Made by a program: the position numbers and the translations under genes. This document shows, piece by piece, positions 10,866 to 22,954 of a DNA stretch of 64,000 bases. This stretch comes from Diadophis punctatus similis (lineage: Eukaryota; Chordata; Lepidosauria; Squamata; Dipsadidae). The notes below the pieces were generated by a model, which searched no databases, was not told where the DNA came from, and saw only the letters and a program-made list of their open reading frames with translations. The stretch covers positions 166,911,034 through 166,975,033 of the forward strand of contig JALIGW010000002.1 of assembly GCA_023053685.1 (NCBI GenBank). The letters are read 5' to 3'. How positions within the stretch are numbered: the stretch's first letter is position 1; every line of letters begins with the position of its first letter.

Positions 10866-11520
10866 CAGGGTTATTAAAAAAAAGAACCAATTTCATGACA
10901 CAATATTTTATTAAGGAAAAGTAATACAAAACTCCAGTCAAGTCACAAGTATTCTACTCACAATCAACTTTTATTTCCTGTCTTACAAGTGTTCAATGTG
11001 GCCACCACCTGCAGCACGGGCAACATCAATGCGATAAGAGAATTTATTTATTTATTTATTTATTGGTCGCATTTGTATGCCGCCTACTCCACAGAGAATC
11101 CCTCCCAGGCGCGTATCAGCATATCACAATCCATTTAGTTGATCGCTGTTGTTATTCGATGTTTAAGGTCATCAAGGTTAGTGGGTAGCGGTGGAACATA
11201 AACACGATCTTTTACATATCCCCACAAGAAAAAAATCACACACGGTTAGGTGCTTTCGAAAAGCACGCTGCACCTTGACAATCGAATTTGTTTTCGCAAA
11301 TTCAAGGATGCAGAACGCCTTTTCCTGAGGACTCCCCATTCCGAGGGTAAACAAACAACTGAACGTTGCCGGAAGAACGACGCGACTACATCGCCCCTGT
11401 GGCAGCCATTCAAAACTTAGATAACTCCTCTTTCAAATGGTCACTGACTCATTACATGACGATGCTTGAGAACTGAAGCAATGCGTCATGAAATCGGTTC
11501 ATTCTTTTTGAATAACCCTG
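10866..11520 (-). mobile_element. Internally deleted mariner/IS630-type DNA transposon with transposase remnants
   Basis: The termini CAGGGTTATT...AAGAACC and GGTTC...AATAACCCTG are inverted repeats flanked by TA (10864-10865 and 11521-11522). On the minus strand the left part reads MGSPQEKAFCILEFAKTNSI, then VKVQRAF, which looks like an N-terminal helix-turn-helix of the type seen in arthropod mariner-like transposases. After a junction it reads DFFLWGYVKDRVYVPPLP, then TNLDDLKHRI and, at the far end, FSYRIDVARAAGGGHIEHL before a stop, which is transposase C-terminal text. The catalytic middle is missing and one in-frame stop is present. A 68-bp CR1 tail (11041-11108) splits the C-terminal part. 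Confidence 0.8.
11041..11108 (-). mobile_element. Very short CR1-type LINE tail inserted in the mariner-like element
   Basis: Starts with (TTTA)n and continues as the complement of the CR1 module (gtatgccgcctactccac). It lies inside transposase C-terminal text, which resumes on both sides, so it arrived after the DNA transposon. Confidence 0.8.
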
Positions 11521-11522
11521 TA

Positions 11523-14189
11523 TATCAGCCGAATATTTTCTCAGCCCCTTCTTCACAATTAATGAGACTGTTATTATAAATATGGTTAGAGATGTTTCTC
11601 ATTGTCAGGCGTTCTCTGAATTAAAACAAACTCACTGAATACCCTTCATGCCAATATCAAGTCAAATTTTATGATTCTTTGAATAAAATTGTATAGGGGA
11701 ACTTTAGGGACATTCAATAGTTTATCTTGATTAATAGAGAGAAGTAAGACTCAAAGGGATCTGAAGGTTCAAAGACTAGTTCTTAATAATGGTCACAATA
11801 TTCAGGTCTGAAGTGTCTGAAGAACAAAACACGCACTGTATCTGTGATTTCTTAATAGGTTGTTGAATATAAAATGCAATGCTTTCTGGTTTGCCTGAAA
11901 TGTTTTGTGCCCTCCCCCAAAAAGAAGAATAAGCAGAATAAGATTTTAGCATGTATTCCATGTAAACTTTTCACTTTCCCAAGTTTACCTTTGCTTCAGG
12001 TATTCGTTTTGTGGCCTTGGCATAAGTATCAAGTTGAATTGCATGTAATCAATAATCACTCATCAGGGTGGCTTAAGGGCTATCTTCCAATGGTCATTTT
12101 TCATGGATTAGAAGATATCCTGCATACCTATGCATTTTTCAGTCAACACATACACATATGAGCACAGAGTTAATCATTAAACCTTAAGATCTGGAACTAC
12201 TATCTCTGTGACACTTTTACACCTAAAATTTTATCACAATGATCCTTGGAATGTCTTTTTCTGCCTCTGGGGTAAATTCAAAAGCCCGGATCGGAATTGT
12301 TTCTATTGCCACCAGATAAATATTGATCAGCATATGAAAGGGCCCTTTTCCTTTCACCAGGTAGATCATTCAACCTTCTTTACTGTGATAAAATAATTCA
12401 AAGGAACAGCATACACCTTAACCACCTCCTGGTTACCACTTCAGCACCTCTTAGAGGGACAGAGGATTGGTGTACTTGTGACTAGCAAGACTAAAAAATG
12501 AGGAGAATTGCTGGCTGACAGGCTGCCTATAGAACCTTCTTAGATGACTCTGCATCTTTTCTCATATCTGATCTCAGTGAGACAACACTGTGAGAAGACT
12601 GGCAGAGCACTGTGCTTATCAAGAAGCCTGGATTGATTTTCAAAACCCTTCAGAGATGCATCCCTGAATGTCCTACAATGTAGAACTTTCCATTTTCCTA
12701 CCAAAGAATGAAAGGGCACAGTATGACTCCTTAAATAAGTATTGGGCCAATTGAATTTTTGTTATGAAACTGAGGAGGAAACTTCCATTTATTTCTCATG
12801 TAGTTACAGTAGATCTGCTTTATAAGTGAAAGTGAAAGTTGTCCTTTAAGTGAAAGTTAAAGATGCCCTTTCTCCTTGCCATTGTGCACCCTGGGAATTT
12901 CAAATCTATGAAAGTTTTTTGGGTGTGTATGTGTGTGTGTATCAAAAATGGGATAGGTCAAATAAGAATTCAGAATAAGCTGCAACCTGCTGAGTTTTTT
13001 AAATCAAACTGAAACTCTTCCTAAAAAGACTACTGAAAAGATTCAGTAGTCTTACACTTGTATATCAGTTTGATATGCCTGTTATATCTGGCTCAGAGAT
13101 TTGTTCTCCCAGTGACTATTCCTAACTCTTTTTCTACCACTCCAAACTGAGACCTTATTAAGTTCAAAGAGACTCTGTCAGAAATCTATTGAATCAACAC
13201 TAAGTGGAGGCAACTCTGACCCTTGGAGAGATTCAGTACAATTTGACCTTGCCTGTCATCCAGAGCAAGAGGCTAATTATGAAGTACATAAGAGAAGAAA
13301 AAGGGTTTTGACTCCTTAATGAACTTTGGTGATTCTAGTGATACAGTAAACTCCAGCACCCCTTCAAAAGCTCTCTATTATTGTAGCTTCAAAAGCTGTC
13401 TATCATTGTAATGTGTAATCTACGGTAGTATCAACTCAGGGTCTCTTTCTCAGTAGTCTTATATAATACATTGGGCTTACATTTTTTTCAAAAAATAATC
13501 CTGATAGCAGAAAGACACTCCTGTGTCACTCCAGACCAAAAAAAAATCAATATAGATTTCTGTAATTAAATTAAGGAAGCTGTGACAACATAACAGGAAA
13601 GTTGTCTCCAAAAGGAAATTTAAAAAAAAATCAAATCTTCATTTATGATCTTAGAAAACAAAAACAAAAACAAAAATAACCCCCTCTATTGGCATGATTA
13701 ATCCATAATGTGTCATTCAACTTTCCCATTCTCAAATTAGCAGTGCTTAAAAGGATGCTGAAACTGCAATCAACCTTTAAAATAGTTTCATCTAATATTC
13801 TGCCACTATCAGAGCATTTTGACCTTCCAGGACACTCCATTACAGATTATTTTTAAGTACCATTTTATTAAAACTTTCAAACAAGAAGGTAAAGCTAACA
13901 CAATCTGATGGACAGTAAGAAAGAAAAGAAAAAAGTCCAAGAAAAAGGAAAAAGTCCAAGAAAAGGAAAAAAGTGAAAGAAAAATGGAAAAGAGAGGGAA
14001 GCAATACAAAGTGGTTTCTTCACAGCAGTTATAATTACATTTTGACCTCTCCCTCTAAAGTTATATCATATTATTATTCTTTCTATAATCTATCTTGTCT
14101 AGTCATCAAAATCATAAGTCATATTCCTTTTTCTCATTTGTATGCAAAAAGTTCATAAGAGACTTCCGGTCAGTAATACATGTAATACA
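11523..14189. other. Intronic sequence, little recognised
   Basis: AT-rich intron. The only patterns are a short (GT)n at about 12925-12940, A-rich runs near 13660, and a purine-rich stretch with repeated aaaaagtccaagaaaaggaa text at 13920-13990. I see no exon with a RhoGAP-linker or SH3 reading. Confidence 0.5.
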
Positions 14190-14262
14190 TGTAGTCCTGA
14201 GTCCTTCGGGAGTTGGGCGGCATATAAGAACACCATAATAAATAAATAAATAGATAGATAGA
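14190..14262 (+). mobile_element. CR1-type LINE tail
   Basis: Contains cctgagtccttcgggagttg and ggcggcatataaga, followed by (AAAT)n and (AGAT)n. A very short 5'-truncated copy. Confidence 0.8.
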
Positions 14263-14675
14263 TAATTTCTTTTCTGTAATCAAAAGAATACATTTATCTA
14301 TTTCAGCAAAATTGTCAACTTCAACAACTAATCATCCATAGTGGTAGTGTTGAATCTGCATTTTTCTGCATATATTTCCTGATGTCAAGTAGTCATCTTG
14401 GAAAAAAGAAACTTTTCCAATATAACTGAGCTCATATTGAAACTTTTCCAATATGACTGAACTCATATAATTGAAAGGTTATTTTCCAAAAGTCAACAAC
14501 ATAATGGATTTTTAACATATTACAACTGATAATTAATAGGGTACCTATAACTTATTTCACATGTAGCTTGCATTTACATATCCATCTTATCTTCCACTCT
14601 TTCTCCCTGCCTCATCTCAGTTTAAATCTTGCATTAATTTAGCCACTTCATCTCTGTGACAAAGTGTCAAAAATT

Positions 14676-14678
14676 TGC

Positions 14679-14733
<55 letters not shown>

Positions 14734-14832
14734 CATTTTTTGCTGATAAATGAAAATAAAGGGAAACTATGTATGTATGTATGTATGTATGTATGTATGT
14801 ATGTATGTATGTATGTATGTATATGTATGTAT
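14676..14832 (-). repeat. Microsatellites (TA)n(TG)n and (ATGT)n flanking a SINE 3' end
   Basis: (TA)n(TG)n at 14678-14731 abuts ttttttgctgataaatgaaa and ataaagggaaact, which is the inverted 3' end of the SINE seen at 36395-36545. It is followed by about 14 ATGT units at 14769-14823. Confidence 0.8.
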
Positions 14833-16716
14833 AAGGTAGCCTGGAAAGGTGGTATGGCTTCTATTAATTTTTGACTGTCACAGATTAATATGGCTGTCTC
14901 CCTACAATACATTGTTTCTATGTTTCTCTGAGTTCAGTGTGAGCTTAGAAATGTTCCCTACATAATATAGGAAAAGTCAAATTATCCCTTTATTTTAAAT
15001 AAGATGATAGAAACTATTAAAGAGATTTCCAATAGTTAAAATAAGCCAGGATAATGACAACTCCTACCTCAGAAATTTTTCTTCAGTATTTTAAAACTGA
15101 GCTAATAATAAAACGGATATAGATGAAAATTGGCTAATTTCATTGTTTTGGTAATATTCCTGATGCTTTCAAATAGAGTAGTTATTTCACTGACTTAAGT
15201 TTTTTTTTTTCAATTTTCCTCCTGGAAACAAAAATTCTTAGCACCACAACAAAAAGAACATCCTCTATATGCAATCTTTTATCTCAGCATTTAGGGACTG
15301 AACCTGCCTCTCGAATAGCTGGATGCATTAAAATGCTGCTTTATTACTAAATGAAATATAAAATTAGTCATCCCACTGTTTCCACAGGAAATGAAATACT
15401 CCATTTATTCAGGATTTATTTTTGGGATATTTGAAAAAATAATGTAATAGCTTTTTCAATAGCTAAGGACAAGAGATTCCTTTTTTGAGCCAACAGCATT
15501 TCCCCCCTCCCCCCGCCCCCCAGTTGTAAAACTTCTACTGGCAAATACAAGAGATAGGACCTACAATGAAGATGTCAAACCTTGCTGACTCCACTTTAAA
15601 ACTGTTTCATTGCCAGAAAAAAATCAGCCACTGATCACATTAGAAGAACTGAAAATGGAGAGGCTACTTTGCTAATTGGAATGTTCAGTTGCGACTGAAC
15701 AATGAGTAAACCTACAAAAATGCTTTTCTAGGATCTCAAGTTCTCAATAGACTAAACACTTATGTGAGTAAAGGCAACATCAAGTTAGCTTCATGCTTAT
15801 GACAGTTCTAAAAGTAGCTGGTTACCGTGTAGACACTGTCAAAGATAAAGCAGTTACTTCCTTTATTGGTAAGCACACTGAATTCCAATATTGCAGCATT
15901 ATGGAATATGCATGGCTGCTACCAAAAACATCAACTGTTATCTTTCATATCTCCCTTTCTGGAGAATGTTAACCAACACAGAACATCTGTCACTCTCTGC
16001 TGAGTTTCCCTACGCCTAGCTTAACTAGCAGCCAGTGGCTGGGGGTGGGAAACTCACAGTGCAGTGATGTCACACAAATATGTCCCACAACACAGATCTT
16101 AGAACAGCAGTCTTTGATTAGGTTTTGTAATACTTAATCATTGTGATAATCTTGAATGGATTCTACTTGCCAAAGAGAAATAAAGATGGAGTAGATAAAA
16201 TTCAAGTGGATAACCCAGACGTAACAGAGTTTAGAAAAATGTTTTGATTCAACAACAATTTGTAAGAACAGTTCCTAATACCCCAGACTGATCTGCTAAG
16301 CCTAAGATTTATGATTTAAATCATTGCATTGCAGAATTATCAACTCACAAACAGCAGAAAGACTGGCAGACATTCAGTTGGTAAACAGCTATGCCAAAAG
16401 CACTTTCCTAAATAGACTTCCTCAACTTCTAAGAGCAAATGAAACTAAACAATGCCCCTACATAATTTGCATTAAGTACAAGACATAAGCACAAATCAGC
16501 AAGCAGCAGCATAAAAATGTTTTTGGGAAAGGATCCAAAGGTTAAACATTTGCCCAAATAGTAATATTTTTATATCCCTCAGTACATAGCCGGGAGTTAA
16601 TTTTACATGATATTATTGAAACAAGAGCCTAGTGGGGAATAGCATCTGTTTCCAATCATGAAATCTGAAGATCAGTGGATAAGAACTGCTGTTACATTCA
16701 TCAGGTGTATACTTAC
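14833..16716. other. Intronic sequence downstream of the last exon in the window
   Basis: AT-rich intron following the donor at 16716. A C-rich run lies at 15506-15522. No exon or repeat recognised. Confidence 0.5.
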
Positions 16717-16873
16717 AGTGAATTTGGCCGGTTGGGTTTGATAACTTCTGCATTAGATTCTGTTGAGTTCTTGTTAGGCTGAACAGCATTACTGGACTGG
16801 AGCAAACTGTTGACGTTTGATGATGATATGACCGATTCTAGGCTGGAGTTAATTATACTGTTTCTGTTTTCCT
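16717..16873 (-). CDS. ARHGAP26: ARHGAP26 exon, serine-rich linker after the RhoGAP domain
   Basis: 157 bp. The acceptor ttttcag lies just before 16873 and the donor gtaagt begins at 16716. The exon completes a CAG codon with the preceding exon, then reads ENRNSIINSSLESVISSS and continues to AEVIKPNRPNSL, ending two bases into the next codon. The linker between RhoGAP and SH3 in GRAF1 is serine/proline-rich and low in structure. The next exon, expected to start with proline-rich text, was not found below this point. Confidence 0.92.
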
Positions 16874-17559
16874 CTGAAAAGTAGACCAAATTGAACTGAT
16901 GCTGTGACATGATTTTTATGAAGATTTTTTTTTTAAAAGAGAGAACATTGGAATTTCTGAAAACATATATATTAGAATTCAAATTCAAATTTCAATGTAT
17001 TTCAGTCATAGACCAGTACATATATTAGAATTTCTACACTAGGTTTAAAAATATTGTTATACTATTTAGGCTCTTATTTCTGCATTCAGGCTGCTGAGTT
17101 TTTGGTCCTTCTTCTAAAGATATTTAGCTAAAACATTTCATGCTTTAAGCATTTTCTTCTCTGTAGAAGGACTTTAAAAAAATCTTACTCTCTTAATACT
17201 CCTGCCTCTTCCTTAAGAATAATCTGCTCCAAATTATTTAGGGTAATTAGAGAGCTGACAGTAATGGTGAGTTATGCTTCCTGCTACAGTTCTAGAACCC
17301 CAGAATACATTTTAAAACCAATGAGAATTTGTTGTGTATTTACAAAGAAGAGTAGACTTATACCTTTTATTCTTAATAGGATCTTCTGGTTACATTCAGT
17401 CCTATAAACCTTTTCTAGTTTTATGAATCAATATATAGCCACAGGCCTCGCAAGACCTTTGCTATTAGCTTCCATTGTCTTAAGACTAAGCAATCTATAG
17501 TTAAAAATGAAATCTATAGTTTATATTTCACAAAAGACAAGAATGCAGTATAATACTCA
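16874..17559. other. Intronic sequence
   Basis: Intron between the two linker exons. Nothing recognised. Confidence 0.5.
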
Positions 17560-17965
17560 GCACCAGAATGGGACAACCAACTTGCCACGGCCAACTTCGC
17601 CGTGGGCAACTCACTGCAGGACAATTCAATTTCAGTATTTAAAATAATTTTAAAAATATTTTAATTTTTGTCATTCACATTTCATTTTGTTTGCCTTTTG
17701 CATCCTTTCTTTAATAATTCTGTTCCATCATTTATTTGATATTAGTGTCATTCTTGTCCCATGGCGAGTTGTCCCACAGACTGGAATGGAATGGAATGGA
17801 ATGGAATGGAATGGAATAGAATTCTTTATTGGCCAAGTATGATTGGACACGAAATCCAAATGATTGGACAAATGATTGGACAAGAAATTTGTCTTTGGTG
17901 CATATTATCCCATGGTGAGCTGGCCATGGCAAGCGAGTTGGCCATGACAAGTTGGCCGTGGCAAG
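17560..17965. repeat. Unclassified GGCCATGGCAAGTTGGC-type repeat with a nested CR1 tail
   Basis: Degenerate units such as catggcaagcgagttggc, catgacaagttggc and cgtggcaagtta are arrayed at 17910-17965. Related inverted text, ggacaaccaacttgccacgg, lies at 17571-17620. A CR1-type 3' end with a GGAAT tail (17783-17905) interrupts it. I do not recognise the family. Confidence 0.55.
17783..17905 (-). mobile_element. CR1-type LINE 3' end with (GGAAT)n tail
   Basis: The complement of the tail gives ATTCC units. Next is gaattctttattggccaagt, the inverse of the 3' end seen at 9716-9920. The tail unit differs from the usual ATTCT by one base. Confidence 0.75.
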
Positions 17966-18006
17966 TTATGTTAGACCCGCTCAGCACAGAGAATAAAGAT
18001 ACTTAC

Positions 18007-18145
18007 GCTTTTCATTGTGTTGCAGTGTATGGAAAAGTGTTAAGGGCCTCTCACTGCAGGATGGTGGCTTTGAATCTGTACTTTTTTTTCGAGATAAGAG
18101 CAACTGAGAATTTGATTGTAGAGTATCAGGTACCGTGTTAAATAT
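18007..18145 (-). CDS. ARHGAP26: ARHGAP26 exon, end of the RhoGAP module and start of the linker
   Basis: 139 bp. The acceptor ends ...atag before 18145 and the donor gtaagt begins at 18006. It reads IFNTVPDTLQSNSQLLLSR, then KKSTDSKPPSCSERPLTLF and HTLQHNEK, ending with one base (C) that completes CAG with the next exon. It joins the preceding exon at phase 0 after ...ENHEK. The KKS.DSKPPSCSERPLTLFHT text is characteristic of ARHGAP26 as I remember it. Confidence 0.93.
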
Positions 18146-19344
18146 CTATGATTTTTTTAAAACAAAGAAAAGAGAATTTGAAATATTTAGAAACTTGTTG
18201 TAAAAGGGGAGCAACTTGTATCAAAACCTAAAAAACTATGTGTGGAAGTAGTAACTCTCAAAAAACGGCTGTAAAATACAGACAAATGATTTTTGATAAA
18301 AGAAAAGTGAAAATATTTCTTAGATTAACCACTCAACAGCATCATTACATTTTTTTTTAGTTTTTAGATAAGTCTAACATTAAATTCTTTGAGGTAATCT
18401 AGTTTTAGCACAATGATCTGCACACTAATTATTTTGGCAATCTCTATCAGACTACAATTCAGCTAATAATTTCTAAAGCCAAGAAGTTTCAAGCTGCTAT
18501 TTCTTTGCTGACACAGCTGATTCAAATGCTGCGCGCTAATTTTCAAAGGAAAGTAAGCAAGTTTATGATGAGAGTATGCACTGATTCACTGAAAATGTAC
18601 AAATCAATTAATAATCTCCCTGGATTGATAATATTCTAAACCGCTCTTCTTTTTTGCAATTAGCTAGAATTAGCCTTAAAGAATAAATTGTCTCTTGGGA
18701 TTAAACAAAATTGGGAATTAAGCAAAACCTCTTCATGAGAGAGGAAAAAATGATCTTCATGAATTGCAGAGAGGATTTACTGTACATATACATAATTTTA
18801 ACATGATGAATTCCATATTTTTCTATTTTCTTTCTTTCTTTGAGCTGAAACTACTTCTGATGATTCCCAAAGCATCATTCATTTGGATCTACCCCCACAC
18901 CACAAACTGTATTCCAAAGGGAACCATAACAGTTTAAATAAAGCAGCTCAAGATGGTACAAGATTATTCATTCCAATTAAACTGGTGATTCATTCAATGT
19001 CACACCCACATTATTTCCCCCCCCCCTCCACCCACCTTCAACGAGAGGGAAACTCTTCTTTTCCACTATGCAATTTCTGTTATGAGTGGTCTGGGATTTC
19101 AGAATTTCCTCAGTGAAAGGATACAGAAATCCAAACATTTCATCTCCCAATCAATAAAAATGTTCAGGAAGACAAAATGAGCTGGCAGATGCCTGGAGAC
19201 AAGCCCTATTACTTGTCAAATTCCTCTCTCTTCCCAATGTTCTGTGCAGCTGACAGCCGCTAAAATATTCACTGAAATCAGTAAACATTGGTAAACAATC
19301 GCTTTTTAAAAACATGGAACATGCATGACTCAAATATAAATTAC
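18146..19344. other. Intronic sequence
   Basis: 1.2-kb intron with no recognisable repeat. Confidence 0.6.
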
Positions 19345-19504
19345 CTTTTCGTGGTTTTCTATTAAAATCTCAACTACAATATTTTGAAACTTGATGTCCA
19401 TAATTGCAGCAACGGTTTCTTCTTGTGGTCGCATTAACGTTGGTCCAAAAACAACTCCCAGATTGGCGACAGTCATAAGATTCTGTTTGTGGTTTTCAGC
19501 AACA
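19345..19504 (-). CDS. ARHGAP26: ARHGAP26 exon, C-terminal RhoGAP core
   Basis: 160 bp between an acceptor ending ctgcag (19510-19505) and a donor gtaatt at 19344. After the first base, which completes an Asn codon with the previous exon, it reads [40 protein letters not shown] and [29 protein letters not shown] is the invariant RhoGAP block containing the structural Asn and the GPxL turn that shape the Rho-binding groove. The exon ends at phase 0. Confidence 0.96.
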
Positions 19505-19851
19505 CTGCAGTAAAACAAGCACAATAGATTTTTAACAGGCCTGGCAAACTTAAGTGTTAGTCCATTTCCCCCCCCCCCCAAATAATTTTGGAACACCTAT
19601 CGTGGTATTTTAATTTCTGCAAAGAAGACTACAATTTTGGTTTTTAATAACAAAGCCAATGGAAAGATCAGTGTAGGCTAATTGATAATAACACTTCTAT
19701 AAAGGTCTGTAAACCCACATATAATTCAGGGAATAAAAATCACAAAGAAGATAATAACATGTTTCGATGTAGAGATCAAATTTAGAAGAACAAATTGACC
19801 ATTATTGGTTACAATATTTTACCTGAGATACACTAAAGTAACACCCGTCAT

Positions 19852-20178
19852 CAGGGGTGGGTTCTAACTTACCTCGCTACCGGTTCGCTTCCTCCCGCGC
19901 TGCGTGGGTGCGCGCACACTTTGCACGCGCGCATATGCGCAGTGCCAAAAGATTAGGAAAAAAACCAAAAACAAGATGGCGACCACATGCACAGTCCTGG
20001 AAACTTGGCTTCTGTGCATGCTCAGAAAAAAAAGAATAATAAAAAAAAATTCATTTTTTTTTAAAAAAAAGATGGTGGCGCCCACGGACCGGCACCGACC
20101 AAACCGGATCCATGATGTCACCAGCGGGTCGCTACCGGTTCGGGCAAACCGGTCCGAGCCGGGAGGAACCCACCCCTG
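19852..20178 (+). mobile_element. hAT-like nonautonomous element
   Basis: 327 bp from CAGGGGTGGGTTCTAACTTA to GGAGGAACCCACCCCTG, flanked by cccgtcat and cccatcat, an 8-bp duplication with one mismatch. Same family as 2573-2942. The interior has an A-rich linker and no transposase. Confidence 0.9.
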
Positions 20179-20979
20179 CCCATCATCTTGAAAAAATAAG
20201 CAGGATTCTGAATACAGAGGATCTGAGTAGTTGATAAACTTGTTTTCAACTGACTTGTTAATAAATCCATTTAACAATTAGACCAATTACAAGTATTTCA
20301 TGACCTGGAGAAAGGATATGGGCTTGTATATATTGAAGGAAATACACTGAATAATGTCCTGATCAATAGCCAAAACTGTGGGCCATTAATATTATTATTT
20401 AATTGTATTATTTATTTTGCTCAGACCTCATGTTAATTTAATGCATGTCTCTGACTCACTGGGGTCAGTCATTAGACAGGTTTCTTTTAAATTCACTTAA
20501 AATCTCCATCATACAAGCCCAGTGTTTCAGCAAGAAAGAAATCTCAAATAAATATGGCTGAAAGAAAAGAAAGGAAGACTGATAAGATTGTGTATACTTT
20601 GGCATTTCTGTATCCTGAAACATTTAATATATGAATTTGCAGCTGAAAATAATTTCTGATTTTCCTACACGGATCCAATAACTGAGGTGCAGGTCACAAA
20701 AAGAAACATGGTTCACTGAAAAGAACAGCTGAGGCAATGGAAAATATGTACCTACTACACTGTACTGACTTCCAGTGTCAAGAAACCAGAGAAACAAAAA
20801 CTCAGCAATATTGTTCAAGTTAATATCATAATAGAACTGTGAATTTTACATATGACAGGAATCTTTTACTAAAATAATATAAGGCAAAAATATCAGTAAT
20901 AGCTACTTTGTTTAAAAAAAGACATATTCTGAATTGACAGGCCAGGCTCAGCTCCTAGGAGGACCTATTAAAATGGAAA
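20179..20979. other. Intronic sequence
   Basis: AT-rich, nothing recognised. Confidence 0.5.
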
Positions 20980-21040
20980 CATACATACATACATACATAC
21001 ATACATACATACATACATACATACATACATACATACATAG
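20980..21040. repeat. (ATAC)n microsatellite
   Basis: About 15 units of ATAC, followed by (GT)n at 21078-21102. Confidence 0.97.
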
Positions 21041-21107
21041 TGTGTGCATGCATTTAGAAAGAGAATATCTTCTGACGTGTGTGTGTATGTGTGTGTGTAT
21101 GCATAAA

Positions 21108-21325
21108 AGGTTATCCTCGCACATATGTGCCAGTCGTTCACGACTCTAGGGGGGATGCTCATCTCCGTTTCAAAGCCGAAGAGCTAGCGCTGCCCGAAGA
21201 CATCTCCGTGGTCATGTGGCCAGTATGACTAAACGCCAAAGGCGCACGGAACGCTGTTACCTTCCCACCAAAGGTGGTCCCTATTTTTCTACTTGCATTT
21301 TTTACGTGCTTTCGAACTGCTAGTA
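21108..21325 (-). repeat. ACA/Sauria-type SINE, 5'-truncated
   Basis: Contains cgactctaggggggatgctc, atctccgtttcaaagccgaa, gtggtcatgtggccagtatg and accttcccaccaaaggtggt, the BovB-related body of squamate ACA/Sauria SINEs, here inverted. The tRNA-like head is missing. A (GTAT)n array and the tail of another SINE follow. Confidence 0.75.
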
Positions 21326-21395
21326 TGTATGTATGTATGTATATATGCATTTAGAAAGTGAAGCGGTATATAAGTCTAAGTGCTATTGCTATTAA
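21326..21395 (+). repeat. (GTAT)n plus the 3' tail of the tRNA-derived SINE
   Basis: After (GTAT)n the text agtgaagcggtatataagtc, then taagtgctattgctatt, matches the tail of the SINE at 37341-37549. Confidence 0.7.
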
Positions 21396-21859
21396 AAGAG
21401 TACTTGCAGAAATCACAGTATTAGCTCAGATACAATGTGTAAAGTACAACCTAAAAAAAAAAGCAGAGCATAAATATGGTAAACATCCTGCCATCGCTAT
21501 GAATTGCCACTATGGAAACATGGTATGAGAATCCATGCCATAATTAGTAGTGCTACCTGATATAAAGAAAAAAAAAACCACCCCAAATATTTTCAACAAT
21601 TCTTAACATTTTTATAGCATCTTAGGTGCATAAAGCATACTGATAACCTATTTTAGAAAGTGTTTGTTTTTAAAAACAAATTCTTACATACTATGACACA
21701 CCTTTCAGAAACATATACACAATTCTCCTATTACTTTAACATAAAAAATTCAGTATTCTTGAGGAAGTTTTTTTTTTTGAGGCCTCCATTTGAGGAAGTA
21801 GTTTCCCACTAATAATTTACAGACATATGTGTTTGTGTGTATATACAAAAAAATAATAT

Positions 21860-22115
21860 TAACAACATCAGATCAACAATCAAGCAATAAACAATACTCC
21901 AATCAAGCAACTGTCAACAAGTTAACAGTAAGTAGCCCAACCAAAGAACAACCAAGACCACTCCCACCAACGACGACAGGGCAAAATATAAATAATAAAA
22001 TATAAAATAAGAGCAAACCCCACTCCCTACTTGTACTGATAATGATGACCTAGTTTGGGTAATGAAACATTTGAGAAAAACAATCAAGTTCAGAAAGCAT
22101 CAAGGATCCCTCAAA
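21860..22115 (-). repeat. Penelope-like element fragment, noncoding terminal region
   Basis: Holds ccaagaccactcccaccaac, gagcaaaccccactcccta and ctagtttgggtaatgaaaca, the complement of the block at 52885-53060 next to a Penelope reverse transcriptase fragment. Confidence 0.6.
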
Positions 22116-22954
22116 AAAAAGATATAAAAACCAATTCTAATTCTCTAAACCATTATAGGCTGCTCCTCTTCATATCACCATTAAAGAACAATGCCCGAAT
22201 ATAATTGCTTCGAATCACTATTATATCCTCAGCACAGGAAAAGGCCACTTGTGTGAAAGAAGCAGATGTCTTTCAGTGTACACTTTTCTAGGAAAACAGA
22301 TGAGAACATGATCTGTACAGGTAACAGGAATAGCACAAAACAAATACTAGCATTTATTCTTGTCATTACAGCAGTAGAGAACAGTACAGTACTTAATATA
22401 AGATGTACTAATATGCCACAGAAGAAAATGACATAGCAAAGAAAATATCTGAAAGCCAGAGGGGGAAATTAAGATTCATTGCTATAAATCCAATCTTTGT
22501 TCTGAAATCACTTTAGGGTATAAATGGCTATACATAAGAAATGTGCACATGAAAAATACTGAAATATAAAAATAAATTTAAATCCTTCTTAAGTAACATT
22601 TAATTTAAATTAACCCAATGGTTATTCAATTTATAATTTTTGTTTAGAATTTTCTGATAGGTAGGTATACACAAAATGGAATCTAGTATAACTATTGCCT
22701 TAGTACCAATACCATTTCATATTCAGAACTATTTTTACATACTTCTGCACTCTTCCTTGTCTGCCTTTCACAAACAACATGCAACTTTAAAACTTAAGTT
22801 ATAAAGAAGCTTACGTCTTAAGAGTATTGTCTTAAGAATGCAAGCTAAATATTTCTGCTTGCTTAGTCCAATTATCTTCAATGATGAGGTTAAGGCCCTT
22901 CTACACAATGACTCTGTTTCAGTTGTGTGATCCTGTAAAGTCAACTGTTTTTGT
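22116..22954. other. Intronic sequence
   Basis: AT-rich, nothing recognised. Confidence 0.5.

Noticed and set aside
17761..18141. 126-codon plus-strand ORF
   Set aside because: It runs through a CR1 GGAAT tail and then through the antisense of a confirmed ARHGAP26 exon.
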